NCBI GenBank assembly: GCA_016617855.1
Contig: JAECUM010028873.1
Location: 37,459 to 101,458 of the forward strand
Direction: 5' to 3'
Source: Megalonaias nervosa
Lineage: Eukaryota; Mollusca; Bivalvia; Unionida; Unionidae
Length of the DNA stretch: 64,000 bases
In this document: piece by piece, positions 12,452-23,869 of the stretch
Layout of the letters: the number at the start of each line of letters is the position of its first letter
Numbering within the stretch: position 1 is the first letter of the stretch
Position numbers and translations under genes: made by a program
The notes under the pieces: model-generated
Told to the model about the DNA's origin: nothing
The model's database searches: none
Seen by the model: only the letters and a program-made list of their open reading frames with translations

Positions 12452-14886
12452 CCATATATACTCACTTACAGATTGACCTTTTTGCTAAAACAATTTATTA
12501 ATGCACAGTAGAGTCATCTTATAAGCAAGATAAAACAAAAAATTTTCAAATCTGACCTTACCATAATGACTGTAAATCTTGGGACACTGTTAGTCTTAGG
12601 ACACCCTTAATTATTCCCAAAATTAATTTCTTTAGGACCTCTAATGTTGGGACACGAAATTACACCGGTTGTTTCATGTCTTATAAGTCTTCAATGTTTT
12701 TTTCTACTAATCAGTTGATGTATTTTATCGATCATAACAAAGCATAAAAATGACTTCGTGATTGTTAAGGGACTCAACGTCATGAATTATTACATGGAAA
12801 TATTATAAGTTAACATAATTTGTTTGAAAATTCAATAAATTTATTTAAGTTTCCTCAGTTTTCTTTGTAACTGGTTAAAATGTGGTTGAATGACAACAAC
12901 GAACAACAATATTATTTGGTTCAGCGCTCATATTTATTGAGCATATTTTTACATATGGTGTCACTGCATGTACGTTGAAGGTGTTATGTTGTGCTGAATG
13001 AAGTACATACCTCCGATTCGAATCATAGACACCACAGCATTAAAATTAAATATCTCCAAAATACGACAAAGACATTTCAGAAATAATGCTTTGAAAATAA
13101 TTGTAATAACTCAGTTTTAGTTTTGTTACAATGTTAGGGACCATAACGATTTAAACATGTATGGTAATCATGCTAATATTATGGAGTACAAGGGAATCAA
13201 ACATCAAAGCACTTATCTGCAAGACCAGATTCCATCATACCCAAGCCAAGTCTCAGGGTTCAATTGCTTAATTGGCTTGGATTCTTGATTGAAAACAAAA
13301 AGAAAAATCTGCCAATTAAAAATGAAGGAGACGCCAAAATAACCAGCTTGCCAACTTATGGGAAATTATTTTATTAACCCAAAACACAAATAGATCATTG
13401 ATGATCTTTGTCTATATTCAGAATTTTAGACTTTACTTTGACGATTCTTTCAAGGTCCTGTGGCAGTTGTGTGATTAAATGCTGGTTATGTGACATAGAT
13501 AAATGTGTTTGCCTTTTCATAATGGTTACATAAATTTGTAAGATCGATTATATTACTGAAAAACAGTAATTTGTGAGCCTGTGGATCAACTCAAGGTGAA
13601 ATATAATCTAGAATAATGTGATTTGCTAAAAACAATAAGGCAAAATCTGGATAAGATATTTTGGGAAAGTAACGCTAAGCACAATTTGCACTGTGTGGAT
13701 ACTCCATGTTATCCAGAAGATACATTCTGGTCTCCCGGGTAAACTCTAATGATCCCGTGAATTATTAAATCCTTATTTACCTTATTTCATTTCATGCTTG
13801 AGAAATTGGAAGATATGCACATGCAAAATAATAACAACAACATCCATTGTGGTTATAAACACTTTATTGCATTACTTTGTTTTCCCAAGTGGACACTTCT
13901 TTGAGTGTGCCTTCATACTTGTTCAGTGTCATGTCGAGTCCCTTTGATTATACAATGCAGTCAACACCAGTTCAGTTGCAGCAGTCCTTTGATGAGATTT
14001 AAAAAAAAATAATGATCAGAGTGTCTCTTATAGACCCCAAGCTCAACCTCTACATAAATAATGGTCCAAGTCTATGAAAAGTCCATGTTCTGTCAGTTAC
14101 ATTTTACTTTGTTACTCAGATCATAAATTATAAATTTGCTAAACTTGGCTTCTTTGGTGGAAAAATTAAACATAATGTGTACAATGGAGCATTTAAGTTA
14201 AAGGTTATAGACTTTGCAGAGAAAAACAGCAATGGTGCCACAGAATGTGCATTTGGTGTCTGAGAAACAGGTGCATGACTGGTGCAAGAAATTATTAGTT
14301 CTGTTTGATAGTGCCAGACATCTGAAGAAAATTCAAAGAATGGAAAGCCCTTATGCAAACTGGGAGTTTGGTTTGAACAAGTGGGTTCTAGAGCAGCATC
14401 AAAATAGCATGCAGTCACCAGTAAATCCATTAGATTGAAGGCCGTTTCCACTGCCAAGGCTAATGGTGATTTGTTTATATCCGTATATAACATCATAATT
14501 CAGTGTGTGGATTTATTACATGTATATAAATGGATTAAAAATGGCATGTGTTATGGATTTTATTACATGAAGATCAACAAATTGTAATTTGTCAATTTAT
14601 TTGTGCATAATCAACTCAATACAGTAATACAAATGTATTTATTATTAATTGGTTTTGTCTTTATTTGTCCTATCTGTCAGTCAATACATCAGTTCAGTTT
14701 GACTTGTTTATTTTTCCCAAAGTCCAACTCCAAATCACTGACCACGTCACCCTTTGCAGACGGATTTGACTTGCAAAAAACAAACCCACCTTGACTTATA
14801 GGGTCATACACAAATTATCTTGTTGCAGCCCTAAAATGGGGGGGGGGGGCTTATAGTCAAATTGACTTATAAGCGAATATATACAG
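12452..14886. mobile_element. Decayed pogo-like DNA transposon, about 2.4 kb
   Basis: The left end CCATATATACTCACTTA matches the reverse complement of the right end, CTGTATATATTCGCTTA, at 13 of 17 positions; all four differences are transitions. TA flanks both sides (12450-12451, 14887-14888). The interior carries a broken transposase N-terminus at about 14180-14495. Subterminal GACTTATAAGCG-like motifs match the general style of Tigger/pogo ends. Confidence 0.68.
14180..14495 (+). pseudogene. Broken pogo-like transposase DNA-binding region
   Basis: Three frames together show the layout of pogo/Tigger DNA-binding regions. A first segment reads AFKLKVIDFAEKNSNGAT; a frameshift near 14260 leads to VSEKQVHDWCKK; then a Tc5-type HTH stretch WEFGLNKWVLEQHQN; a further shift near 14430 leads to IRLKAVSTAKANGD. 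In intact relatives these are continuous, and the catalytic DDE domain that should follow is missing. The relic lies within 12452-14886 and is presumably inactive. The plus-strand open frame 14214-14438 is only its middle portion. Confidence 0.7.
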
Positions 14887-14888
14887 TA

Positions 14889-15140
14889 ATGTTTTTGTTT
14901 TAAGAATTTATGCCTCTACAAATATTTAATTAAAAAACTTATTTAATGACAGTGTAACATTTATAGGTGGTTGCCCAGATTAAGATTAAGTGAACATTTT
15001 ATATTTTATATTAACTTCTGTTTTCTTTTATTCTAGATATTAACGTAGTAGAGCATTACCACTTAACATATAATGTATATTTGTTGTATATTTGTTTTAA
15101 TTACAGGTCCATCATGTAAAAATGTAATGGATACTAGTAA
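14889..15140. other. Short unique intronic stretch
   Basis: AT-rich sequence between the pogo-like element and the TTA microsatellite; nothing recognised. Confidence 0.5.

Positions 15141-15199
<59 letters not shown>
15141..15199. repeat. (TTA)n microsatellite
   Basis: About 20 uninterrupted ATT/TTA triplets. The minus-strand frames made of poly-Asn or poly-Ile are artefacts of it. Confidence 0.97.
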
Positions 15200-15200
<1 letters not shown>

Positions 15201-15378
15201 CATAGGTGTGTGTACAATGGCAAGTGCATAAAAAATAAGGGAACACACAAAAATAAGGGATGCTGTACCCACAGCACTACACTCCTGTACAGTATGATGC
15301 AAGATATTTCAACCAAATCTGGTGTGCATCTCAAGTCCACATTGTGTTTTGGTTATTTACTAGCATATATGAATGTGT

Positions 15379-15693
15379 GTGTGATTTGGATTTTTAATGT
15401 AACTTTAAAAAATTGTCAGTCATATAACTATTATGTCTGCAGTGTGGCAGTTCATAGAGATGTCTAGCACTGGGGCATCATATCACAGACATACAGAATG
15501 ATGTCCCACCCAGTCACATTATTCTGACACCAGGCCGACCAGTCCTAACACTAACCTGTTAATGCTGAGAGCCTGGTGAGGCAGCTGTTAGTGCCATTTT
15601 TATAAGCCATTGGTATGATTCGGTCGGGGTTCAAACCCGTGACCTCTTACATCCGAGGCTATTGCTCTAACCACTAGGCCACCGGAGCAGTCA
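15379..15693 (-). mobile_element. tRNA-derived SINE, family B, inverted copy
   Basis: Read on the minus strand: a tRNA-like head (GGCCTAGTGGTTAGAGCAAT, then a GGGTTTGAACCCC B box), a body with ACTTATAAAAATGG-type, CAGCATTAA and TGATGCCCCAGTGCTAGACAT motifs, and a tail AAAATCCAAATCACACAC. CATATATGAATGTGT at 15364-15378 recurs at 15694-15708 as target duplication. Other copies are at 19435, 36574, 40868 and 54475. Confidence 0.85.
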
Positions 15694-16344
15694 CATATAT
15701 GAATGTGTCAAACATATGTATTCCTTTGTGAGACTGAGCACTAATTTACTGTTTGCTCAGTATTTTCTCACTTGTTGAATGTATTTTATGTGTTCTGGTC
15801 CTCTGTGATAAACACTTTGCCTGGGTGTTGACATCCTACCTAAAGTTTCCCTGCCTATTATATCAACAATGTAGCTACAAAATTGTAGACTTCAGTATCA
15901 ACACTTCCTATTTCGATCGATAGGCTCTTTAATGCCAGCACGATGTCTTTCACAATATCAGCCACAGTGAAAGCTTAATCATTCCACTTATATTACAGCT
16001 TTTAGAATATTTAACATACTGAGTCTACTATAATGTACTGGCCATTTCATTTTGGAGGGGGACGTGTGATTTTCTTTTGAACGGAAAATATTTTCTTTTC
16101 TTCATCTCAAGATAATGATTATTGTTACCAATCAATATCATGGATATAATATGGTGTTATTTTGCTATACAGCAGATCAAGATATCTTTCCAGCTATTGA
16201 CAAAGAAATTAATCAAAAAGGTGTCAGGACACAGCCCCAAAACATTGAATTGTTGGCCCTATTTGATAATAAAATTGCAGTATACCAAGGTATGTATTGT
16301 ATATTCAAAAATACCATGGTACAAAATATTTTGTGGTACCCAGC

Positions 16345-16434
16345 TCTATTAGTTGTGATGGTAGGATGTGAACCTGTATCCACTTGGTCATGTGTCTGAC
16401 ATTCTAACCACTGTACCATCAAGCTCTTGCCTCA
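16345..16434 (-). mobile_element. tRNA-like SINE fragment (family C), copy 1
   Basis: On the minus strand it reads GATGGTACAGTGGTTAGAAT ... GGTTCACATCC, a degenerate tRNA-like A/B-box pair. A related fragment is at 17905-17985, so the two form direct repeats around the hAT relic. Confidence 0.5.
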
Positions 16435-16445
16435 ATTACACAGTG

Positions 16446-16665
16446 TTTTATCTACCCATGCGTCAGAATGCAGTCTTTTCCAATCTGACGCACAAAAATC
16501 ATCGCTGGTATGTAAATTGATGCACCCCAATGTTGTGTTTTGCTGATTAACAAAAAACAAACGTTCGGTCTAAAAATTGTCGATGGCACTTAAATTGACG
16601 CACCCAAATATTATGTGTTGCTGATTAACACAAAATTAAGGTTTGGTCTAACTACTTTAATGGCT
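16446..16665. repeat. Imperfect tandem duplication, about 85-100 bp unit
   Basis: Two copies of AAATTGA.GCACCC.AAT.TT followed by TGCTGATTAACA.AAA and a GGTCTAA block. No coding content. Confidence 0.6.
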
Positions 16666-16994
16666 AGATTACAACTCTCCCAAACAGGGAAACACGTGCA
16701 CATCAGTTTCTTACGCTAATGTTATCATAATACAAAGGGTTACAACTGAGTGTTGAGCCTGGAGCTGACCTTATATGACCTGTAACTGTCACATCATTTG
16801 TAGCAACACGATGTTAGAACCGTATAATCGCCCCACCCAAGAAAGACGCACAAAGTAAACACGTGATTTTAAAGTGATTCTCACGAGAAACTATTATTTT
16901 ATGTGCACCTTTGTCATGCAACGAAGCAACAATTTCCAATCGCTCAATTGTATGCCTTGCGTTGTTCCAAGATACTGTCAGCGTTCGACTGAAA

Positions 16995-17735
16995 ATGTTG
17001 TCCAAGGCAAAAAATAAAATAGATTCAAAACAAACGAAATTATCCTTTGGACCGCGTTTATGACCGACCGATGATAATATTGTTATTGAACCAGTGGAGC
17101 CTTCATCATCCAAAGATGAGGTAACAGTTACTCGTAAGATAAAATGTAATTTGTGCAGCAGTGGTTGAAAACACAGCTGGCTACATTTTCGAAAAGAAGT
17201 TAAGTGAAGAATGTTACAGTGAAGACACTTTTATGTTTTGCCATATATATAGAGGCTAAAAAAAACCTCCATGACCAAATGTGCAAAAACAATAACTTTC
17301 AGAACAGTACACTGGCAAGGCATGCTGGGTTGCCAGAACACGAACTGCTGATTGAAGGTCCACAACACCAGGCAGATTTGAATGCAGGTTTGCAAAAACA
17401 TTCTTCCAAACAAGACATAGCAGTGAAAGTGCTACTTAAGTGTGTACATTGGCTGAGTGTAGAAGACATCCCTTTTTTAAAATACAAATCTCTTCTTATT
17501 TTAATACACGACTTAACAGCTGAAGAAATTGATGCCATTGGCATTTTGAAGAATTCTACCAATATCAGTATGACTCAGCTATCACCTGTTCAGAGTTATT
17601 GGAAAGCCTATCAAACATTGTTCAGGATAGTCATATATATGACCTGCAAAATTCATCATTTGTGACAGCAATGGCAGATGAAAGCAATGACGTAGACGCC
17701 TTGTCATATATGCTTAGATTATTTCTGATGACATG
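16995..17735 (+). pseudogene. hAT-like transposase relic, N-terminal half (ZNF862/ZMYM-like type)
   Basis: An ATG at 16995 opens a short basic peptide (KNKIDSKQTKLSFGPRL) typical of the start of such proteins, interrupted by a stop. From about 17280 a BED/TTF-like segment reads FQNSTLARHAGLPEHELL, continuing to HWLSVEDIPFLKYKSLL. After frameshifts the frame returns as ELLESLSNIVQDSHIYDL and then TAMADESNDVDALSYMLR, equivalent to the ADES/DES catalytic-core entry seen in this family. The C-terminal half and terminal repeats are not found. Several stops and shifts show it is dead. The 153-residue open frame 17204-17665 is part of this relic, not a host gene. Confidence 0.68.
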
Positions 17736-17904
17736 AAACCATCAAAAAGATTGTGTATTTAAACAATATAATTATTTTTTTATAAACTACTGAAAACTGA
17801 TCATTGGCGTGAATAAGACTCAGGTTTTGGATTTTGACTCCAGTGTTTTTTGCCTTGATGAGTCAAATGACTTACATGAAGCCATTTGTAGATAAAACAG
17901 TGAT

Positions 17905-17985
17905 TACATGCTTCTGTACCCATTTAGTCGTTGTCTGGCATTTTAATCACTGCACCATCAAACTCCTGCCTCAATTACATGCTTC
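17905..17985 (-). mobile_element. tRNA-like SINE fragment (family C), copy 2
   Basis: Shares a CACTG.ACCATCAA.CTC / TGCCTCAATTACA block with 16345-16434 in the same orientation. Head-like fragment only. Confidence 0.45.
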
Positions 17986-17994
17986 TTGCAGTTT

Positions 17995-20045
17995 GCATAA
18001 GGGTGCATTGGGCCTATTCCACACCTTTGAAGCCCACAGGGCAAATCAGGCCTATTCCACATCTCTAAGCCCACAGGGTGCATAATGCCTATTCAACATC
18101 TCAGATTCCATAGGGTGCATAAGGCCTATTCCACATCTCTGAGCCCACAGGTCATATCAGACCTATTCCATATCTCTAAGCCCACAGGTTGCATAAGGCC
18201 TATTCCACATCTCTGAGCCCACAGGTGCATAAGGCCTATTCAACATCTCAGATTCCATAGGGTGCATAAGGCCGATTCCACATCTCTGAGCCCACAGGGC
18301 ATATCATGCCTATTCCACTTCTCTAAGCCCACAGGGTGCATAATGCCTATTCAACATCTCAGATTCCATAAGGTGCATAAGGCCTATTCCACATCTCTGA
18401 GCCCACAGGTCATATCAGGCCTATTCCACATCTCTGAGCCCACAGGTTGCATAAGGCCTATTCCACATCTCTGAGCCCACAGGTGCATAAGGCCTATTCA
18501 ACATCTCAGATTCCATAGGGTGCATAAGGCCGATTCCACATCTCTGAGCCCACAGGGCATGTCATGCCTATTCCACATCTCTAAGCCTACAGGTTGCATA
18601 AGGCCTATTCCACATCTCTAAGCCTACAGGTTGCATAAGGCCTATTCCACATCTCTAAGCCTACAGGTTGCATAAGGCCTATTCCACATCTCTAAGCCTA
18701 CAGGTTGCATAAGGCCTATTCCACATCTCTAAGCCTACAGGTTGCATAAGGCCTATTCCACATCTCTAAGCCTACAGGTTGCATAAGGCCTATTCCACAT
18801 CTCTAAGCCTACAGGTTGCATAAGGCCTATTCCACATCTCTAAGCCTACAGGTTGCATAAGGCCTATTCCACATCTCTAAGCCTACAGGTTGCATAAGGC
18901 CTATTCCACATCTCTAAGCCTACAGGTTGCATAAGGCCTATTCCACATCTCAAAGCCTACAGGTTGCATAAGGCCTATTCCACATCTCTAAGCCCACAGG
19001 GTGCATCAGGTCTATTCTACATCTCACAATCCACAGAGTGGATCTGACCTATTGCACATCTCTGAGCCTGCAGGGTGCATCAGGCCTATTCCACATTTCT
19101 GAATCGACAGTGTACATCAGGCCTATTCCACATCTCAGATTCCATAGGGTGCATCAGGCCTATTACACATCTTACAGTCCACAGAGTGAACCAGACCTAT
19201 TTCACATCTCTGAGCCTACAGGACACATTAAACCTATTCCACATCTCACAATCCACTGAGTCTATCGCACCTATTATACATCTCTGAGCCCACAGACAAC
19301 ACCAGGCTGATTCCACACCTCTGAGCCCACAGGGAGCATGAGACCTGTTCCACATCTGAGCCCACAGGGTGCATCAGGCCTATTCCACATATCACAGTCC
19401 ACAGAGTATATCAGGCCTATTCCACATCTCTTTGACCACTCCAGTGACCTAGTGGTTAGAGCGTCTGCCTCTGATGCAGGAGGTGGTGGGTTCAATCCCC
19501 GGCCAATTCATACCAAAGACTTATAAAAATGGTACTAACAGCTGCCTCTCTTGGCGCTCAGCATTAAGTTGTTAGTGTTAGAACTGGTCGGCCTGGTGTC
19601 AGGGTAATGTGATTGGGTTGGACATCATGCTATATGTCTGCGGCATGATGCCCCAGTGCTAGACATCACTATAAACAGCCACACTGCAGACATCATAGTG
19701 ATATGACTGAAAAATTGTTAAAGCTCCGTTAAAAATCCAAATCACACACACCACATCTTTGAGCCGACAGAGTGCATCAGGCCTATTCTGTATCTCACAG
19801 TCCAGAGTGAAGCAGACCAATTCCACATCACTTAGCCCACGGGGCACATTAGGCCTATTCTGCGTCTCAGATCCCACAGAGCACATCAAGCCTTTTCCAC
19901 ATCTCTTATCCCACAGGGTACATCAGGCCTATTCCACATCTCTGAGCCCACAGGGCACATCAGGCTATTCCACATCTCTGAAGCACCAGGGCACATCAGG
20001 CCTATTCTAGATCTCTGAGCACACAGGGCATATCACTCCTATTGT
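17995..20045. repeat. 37-bp minisatellite, about 2 kb
   Basis: Units contain GCATAAGGCCTATTCCACAT followed by CTCTAAGCCTACAG. About ten near-identical copies form a homogenised core at about 18575-18985, with diverged variants on both sides. A family B SINE interrupts it at 19435-19755. Open frames across it are shadows of the repeat. Confidence 0.95.
19435..19755 (+). mobile_element. tRNA-derived SINE, family B, inserted in the 37-bp array
   Basis: Head CTAGTGGTTAGAGCGTCTGC, B box GGGTTCAATCCCC, body with GGCCTGGTGTCAGGGTAATG and TGATGCCCCAGTGCTAGACA, tail AAAATCCAAATCACACACAC. Both flanks are array sequence (CCACATCTCTTTGA before, CCACATCTTTGAGC after), consistent with insertion and target duplication inside a repeat unit. 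Confidence 0.85.
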
Positions 20046-20284
20046 ACTACTCAGAGTCCATGAATGGCATTACACTGAGGGAATACTGTATGTAACTAGT
20101 CAAACTTTAACGTGAAATGAGTATATACGCAAAACACTATATATATAACAACAGAAGTAACAACAACAATTAGCCGCTGTAAGGAATTAGTGTTTAATAG
20201 TGGTGATGATTATGGCAGGTAAGTGATCATGTATATTCATTCTTTGTTGTCAATACAGCAACACCTTCTAAGCAAACTGTTGCA

Positions 20285-20800
20285 GGAAGTTTATTGGAAT
20301 TTAGACTCTTGAAGACATTTGATCCCAAATGTCAAAAATTAAAAAATATAGACACATAACAATATTGGATCCCTAACCTTAAAACTAAAGGCGCTTCACA
20401 ATACCTCAAAAACTTAAAATACAGTCACTCCATATTTGGCTCCAAACCTCAAAACGTAAACTCTAGAAACTTCAGGGTATTTGACCCTAAATCTTAAAAC
20501 CAAAAAAATATAGACATTCCATTACATTTGATCCCAAATCTCAAAACATAAACTATAGAAACTTCAAGATATTTGACCACAGACCTTAAAAATATACACT
20601 TCAAGATATTTTGCCCCAAACCTCAGAACTTTAAAATATTGGCACTTCATGATATTTGACCCCAAACATCAAAAGGTAAAAATATAGACATTTCATGATA
20701 TTTGGCACCAAACCCGAAAATTTGTGACAATATACACATAAAAACATTTGACTCCAATCCCTAAACTTGAGAATGGAGACCTTCAATCCTAGACTGGATC
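20285..20800. repeat. Degenerate tandem repeat, about 55-60 bp unit
   Basis: Recurrent ATTTGACCCCAAACCTCAAAA / ACTT.ATGATATTTG blocks, about eight to nine imperfect copies. No coding content. Confidence 0.7.
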
Positions 20801-21498
20801 AGTTAAACAACATTTGTACCGAACCTCATTAAAGTCGGTAACAGCAGTAAATATTTCATCCAAAAAATATTCTAGTTGTATTCAGTTCTCAGTATCCTTG
20901 TTATGCCCCCTGATGCATGCATTTCATTTGGTCCATCTGTCTGTACAGCCATATGTCACTTAAGGTAGACATGAAATTAGGATGGAATTTTTGTATACTT
21001 ATATAGATGATTTGATTTCCATTGCAGTAATCTTCCATTTGTTACACAATTTTACATAAACCATGTCAAAACAGTTGAAGAAAAACCTTTAGGCTGGTAA
21101 ATTTAATTATATAGGAATATTTCTTTTTGTATGTACATGTAGATGACCTCATTGGTTTTTTTGGTCATTAAACTTTTTCAAGTTTTTCTGTACATGGTCA
21201 TTAAAACTATTTTTCAAATTTTTTGTTTAAACAATTTTGAACTTTTTTTATTTTGTGACAGATTAAGTAAAAACCATTTGCGATGTAGAATGAACTCGTG
21301 TTAGGTATATTTTTTATTTGTAAGTAGTTTCAAGTTTTAGGCCTTACAGCAATTTAAACAAAAATTCTTTACAGAATTTTAAAGATTTTTTTTAAGCAGA
21401 AACAAATCTTTTAGTAAATGGGGTCCTTGCAAGACTTGCTGGTGCCCCTTTCCTCTGAGTTTTAAGGTTGTATCTCAATTTATTTTACTTCATTTCAG
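20801..21498 (+). other. Intron upstream of psq exon 2
   Basis: Unique AT-rich sequence. The last 60 bases before the acceptor resemble those before psq exon 3 (shared GAGTTTTAAG..T / TGCAAGACTTGCT-like blocks), so the duplication of the two exons extended into the intron. Confidence 0.55.
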
Positions 21499-21724
21499 GA
21501 CGAATTTTGTCTGGTGTACTAAATGTTGGCGGGAAAAGCAAGTTACAGACCATGACAAACCATCCTCTAAAAAGAGTCGAAAAAAATACTGTGTAGACAA
21601 TTTGCAAAAAGCTGTTAGTGCTGTTCAGGAAGGGACTATGACTTTTAGACAAGCTAGTGCCTACTTTTTTGTTCCTAAATCCACCATATATGACAAGATC
21701 TCAAACAGAAAGAGAAAACAATAG
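21499..21724 (+). CDS. psq exon 2: HTH_psq DNA-binding terminal exon
   Basis: Acceptor CATTTCAG|G at 21497-21498; the first G completes a split codon, then 74 codons run to TAG at 21722-21724. The N-terminus has a C-x2-C-W motif (WCTKCWREKQV), then a basic linker (DKPSSKKSRKKY), then the psq domain: CVDNLQKAVSAVQEGTM and RQASAYFFVPKSTIYDKI, ending in a basic tail. By hand alignment 46 of 74 residues match psq exon 3, so the two are duplicates. No donor is seen before the stop, and an AATAAA lies at about 22312 within a repeat. Expected role: alternative DNA-binding end of a nuclear transcription factor. There is no in-frame methionine near the acceptor, which supports use as a spliced exon, not a separate small gene. 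Confidence 0.85.
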
Positions 21725-22246
21725 GCTTATTTTTCCCAGACCAGAAGAATTTTTTTTGATCATGTGAGGCTTTGACACATTTATTGTGTACCATATTTCT
21801 GAATGTAATATTATTGGTAGACATTACACAGATCAGAGGAGGACCATTTTAAGTTTCTGTGGGATTTTGTATGCTAGAGCCAGCACGCTAAATGTTTACA
21901 CACATACAATACTGTGTTTAAAGGATAGGATCTTTCCAGCCAGACTTCTTCCTCTCATTTTCTTGCTCTTTCATTGCATATTCCCTACATTATATATTTA
22001 ATTTTCTTAACACTTTTATTATATACCAATTTAATCCTTCTTGGATAATATTGGATTTGATAGTTTTCTGTTAATATTTAATGTCACTTTTAACTCAGTA
22101 TTCGCTATATCATACAGAGGAAATTGGAGATACATGTAAGTGCTTTTCCCGATGACACACCGCAACAGCCTGCCCAGGCTACTCTACCAGCTAAGCTAAT
22201 GTGGTTCTCTGCATTCGATACAGATTCAGTCTGTGATTCTGTATTA
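21725..22246. other. 3' flank of psq exon 2
   Basis: Unique sequence, presumably 3' UTR and intron. A tRNA-like A-box stretch on the minus strand at about 22140-22205 lacks a B box and is not called. Confidence 0.45.
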
Positions 22247-22582
22247 CACTGTTAGACTGTGACTGTTTAGTGTTTTCCTGATGTCTTCACTTTGGTATAA
22301 TTAGATACAGAGAATAAAGTTCATGTAGATAGCCCGATTTGTTTTAAATGTCATTCACACTGTTAGACTGGGACTTTCTGGTGTTTTCCTGATGTCTTCA
22401 ATTTGGTATAATTAGATACAGAGAATAAAGTTCATGTAGATAGCCCAATTTGTTTTAAATGTCATTCACACTGTTAGACAGGGACTATTTGGTGTTTTCC
22501 TGATGTCTTCACTTTGGTATAATTAGATACAGAGAATAAAGTTCATGTAGATACGCCAATTTATTTTTAATGTCATTCACAC
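22247..22582. repeat. 111-bp tandem repeat, three copies
   Basis: CACTGTTAGAC starts at 22247, 22358 and 22469, and a partial copy starts at 22580. Each unit has TGGTGTTTTCCTGATGTCTTC and GAGAATAAAGTTCATGTAGA. The AATAAA in each unit could serve as a polyadenylation signal for psq exon 2, but nothing shows that it does. Confidence 0.93.
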
Positions 22583-22722
22583 TGTTGCAAAAAGATATTC
22601 ACATTGGGTAAATGGAAGCGTACTTAATAAATACAGAACTGCACTTGCGTTTTGTTCGTAGTCATGGAAAAGAACTAGACAGGTATGGTTCATAAATGTC
22701 TTAGACTGATGACCATCTGTTT

Positions 22723-22861
22723 CAGGCCGGGCCCAAGGCATTATGCAGCGCTCAAGGCAGCAAGCGATGAGCGCGGGGCTGCAAACAAAAAAAACTGCAT
22801 TGCAGAGAAGTGCGGGTCCCAGGGCGGTTGCCTCGTTCGCCTTGCCCTAGGGCGGGGCCTG
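22723..22861. mobile_element. 139-bp GC-rich hAT-type MITE with perfect 8-bp target duplication
   Basis: It begins CAGGCCGGGCCC and ends GGGCGGGGCCTG, so the ends are imperfect inverted repeats of the hAT CAGG...CCTG type. ATCTGTTT is present immediately before (22715-22722) and after (22862-22869). It is strongly GC-rich in an AT-rich surround. The 96-residue open frame 22685-22975 simply reads through it. Confidence 0.85.
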
Positions 22862-22869
22862 ATCTGTTT

Positions 22870-23599
22870 GTTTGGTATCCACATGCCATCTGTATGTATC
22901 CATATGCCAATTATCAAACTTGTTCTCTTTCCTGACTTGGTACAAAAGACCTGTAGTTGCACAGTGGCATACTAACGGTAAATAGAGCCTGGGGACTGTG
23001 GTGTAAATGGCACCCATTATGTGATGTCTGTTTAGGTCCTTTGTTGTTTATTGTTCTGATTAGTCCTAACTGCATAGACCCAGATCTGCTGGCACATTAT
23101 GCAGTGTTGGATTTGGGTCTGTGCAGTTGGATCTGAACCATAAGCAGATATATACATTGCCTAGTCCCTTGAAAACCAGTCTTGCTCTTGTTACACAGTA
23201 AAATCATCTTGCCGCAGAGAAGACCTACAGACAAATGCTTTGTGTTTGTATAACCATTGTTACTTGCACTGTTTAATGAAAAATTATCATGTAATCAGAA
23301 ATGTATTTGTCAAGAAATAAGTCCAGCTAATCTTGACCAAATTTTATTCTATAATTAATTTGTGTTTTGGTCTTATGGTTATGATCTCATTATGATAAAT
23401 AAATTCACACTCTTTTTGTGGGGGGTAACAATTTTTATGCATTTAAACTTAACTATAAACCATGAAATTTAAAGACCCACAAACGATATTTCTGTGGATA
23501 AAAGTTTCTTTCCATAATCAGCTAATTTAGCTACTTTGAAAAATGTAACTTTTCTCCAAAGCAAGAAATTTTGTGCTCAAAAATAAAAACAGTTCAGTC
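22870..23599. other. Unique intronic sequence
   Basis: No gene or clear repeat seen. A predicted purine/pyrimidine-mixed AT-rich stretch without splice-flanked open frames. Confidence 0.45.
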
Positions 23600-23790
23600 T
23601 ACTGAATTGTGACAAAGGTACATTAATTTGCTATAAAGACGGTACATTAATTTGCTATAAAGACGGTACATTAATTTACTATAAAGACGGTACATTAATT
23701 TACTATAAAGATGGTACATTAATTTATAATAACGATGGTACATTAATTTACAATAAAGACAGTACATTAATTTACAATAAAGGTCTTTTA
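23600..23790. repeat. 24-bp minisatellite, about seven copies
   Basis: Unit GGTACATTAATTTGCTATAA plus AGAC, drifting to ATTTACAATAA downstream. The minus-strand LMYRLYSK frame is its shadow. Confidence 0.93.
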
Positions 23791-23869
23791 TCTTATGAAA
23801 AGTTAGCTTATCATACAGTAAGAACAATCTGTTGTAATATGAAAAGTTAGTATATTCAATGTGCTTTGT

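Noticed and set aside
16814..17113. 99-codon minus-strand frame
   Set aside because: Antisense to the start of the hAT-type relic; no domain recognised.
17990..20045. CRISPR-like regular repeats
   Set aside because: Direct tandem repeats without unique spacers in a eukaryotic sequence; minisatellite.
22136..22205. tRNA-like stretch on the minus strand
   Set aside because: Has only an A-box-like segment; no B box or closing stems seen.
22685..22975. 96-codon frame, GC-rich and following a TTTCAG
   Set aside because: The CAG is the first triplet of a hAT MITE with exact target duplication, so the apparent acceptor and coding bias come from the element.
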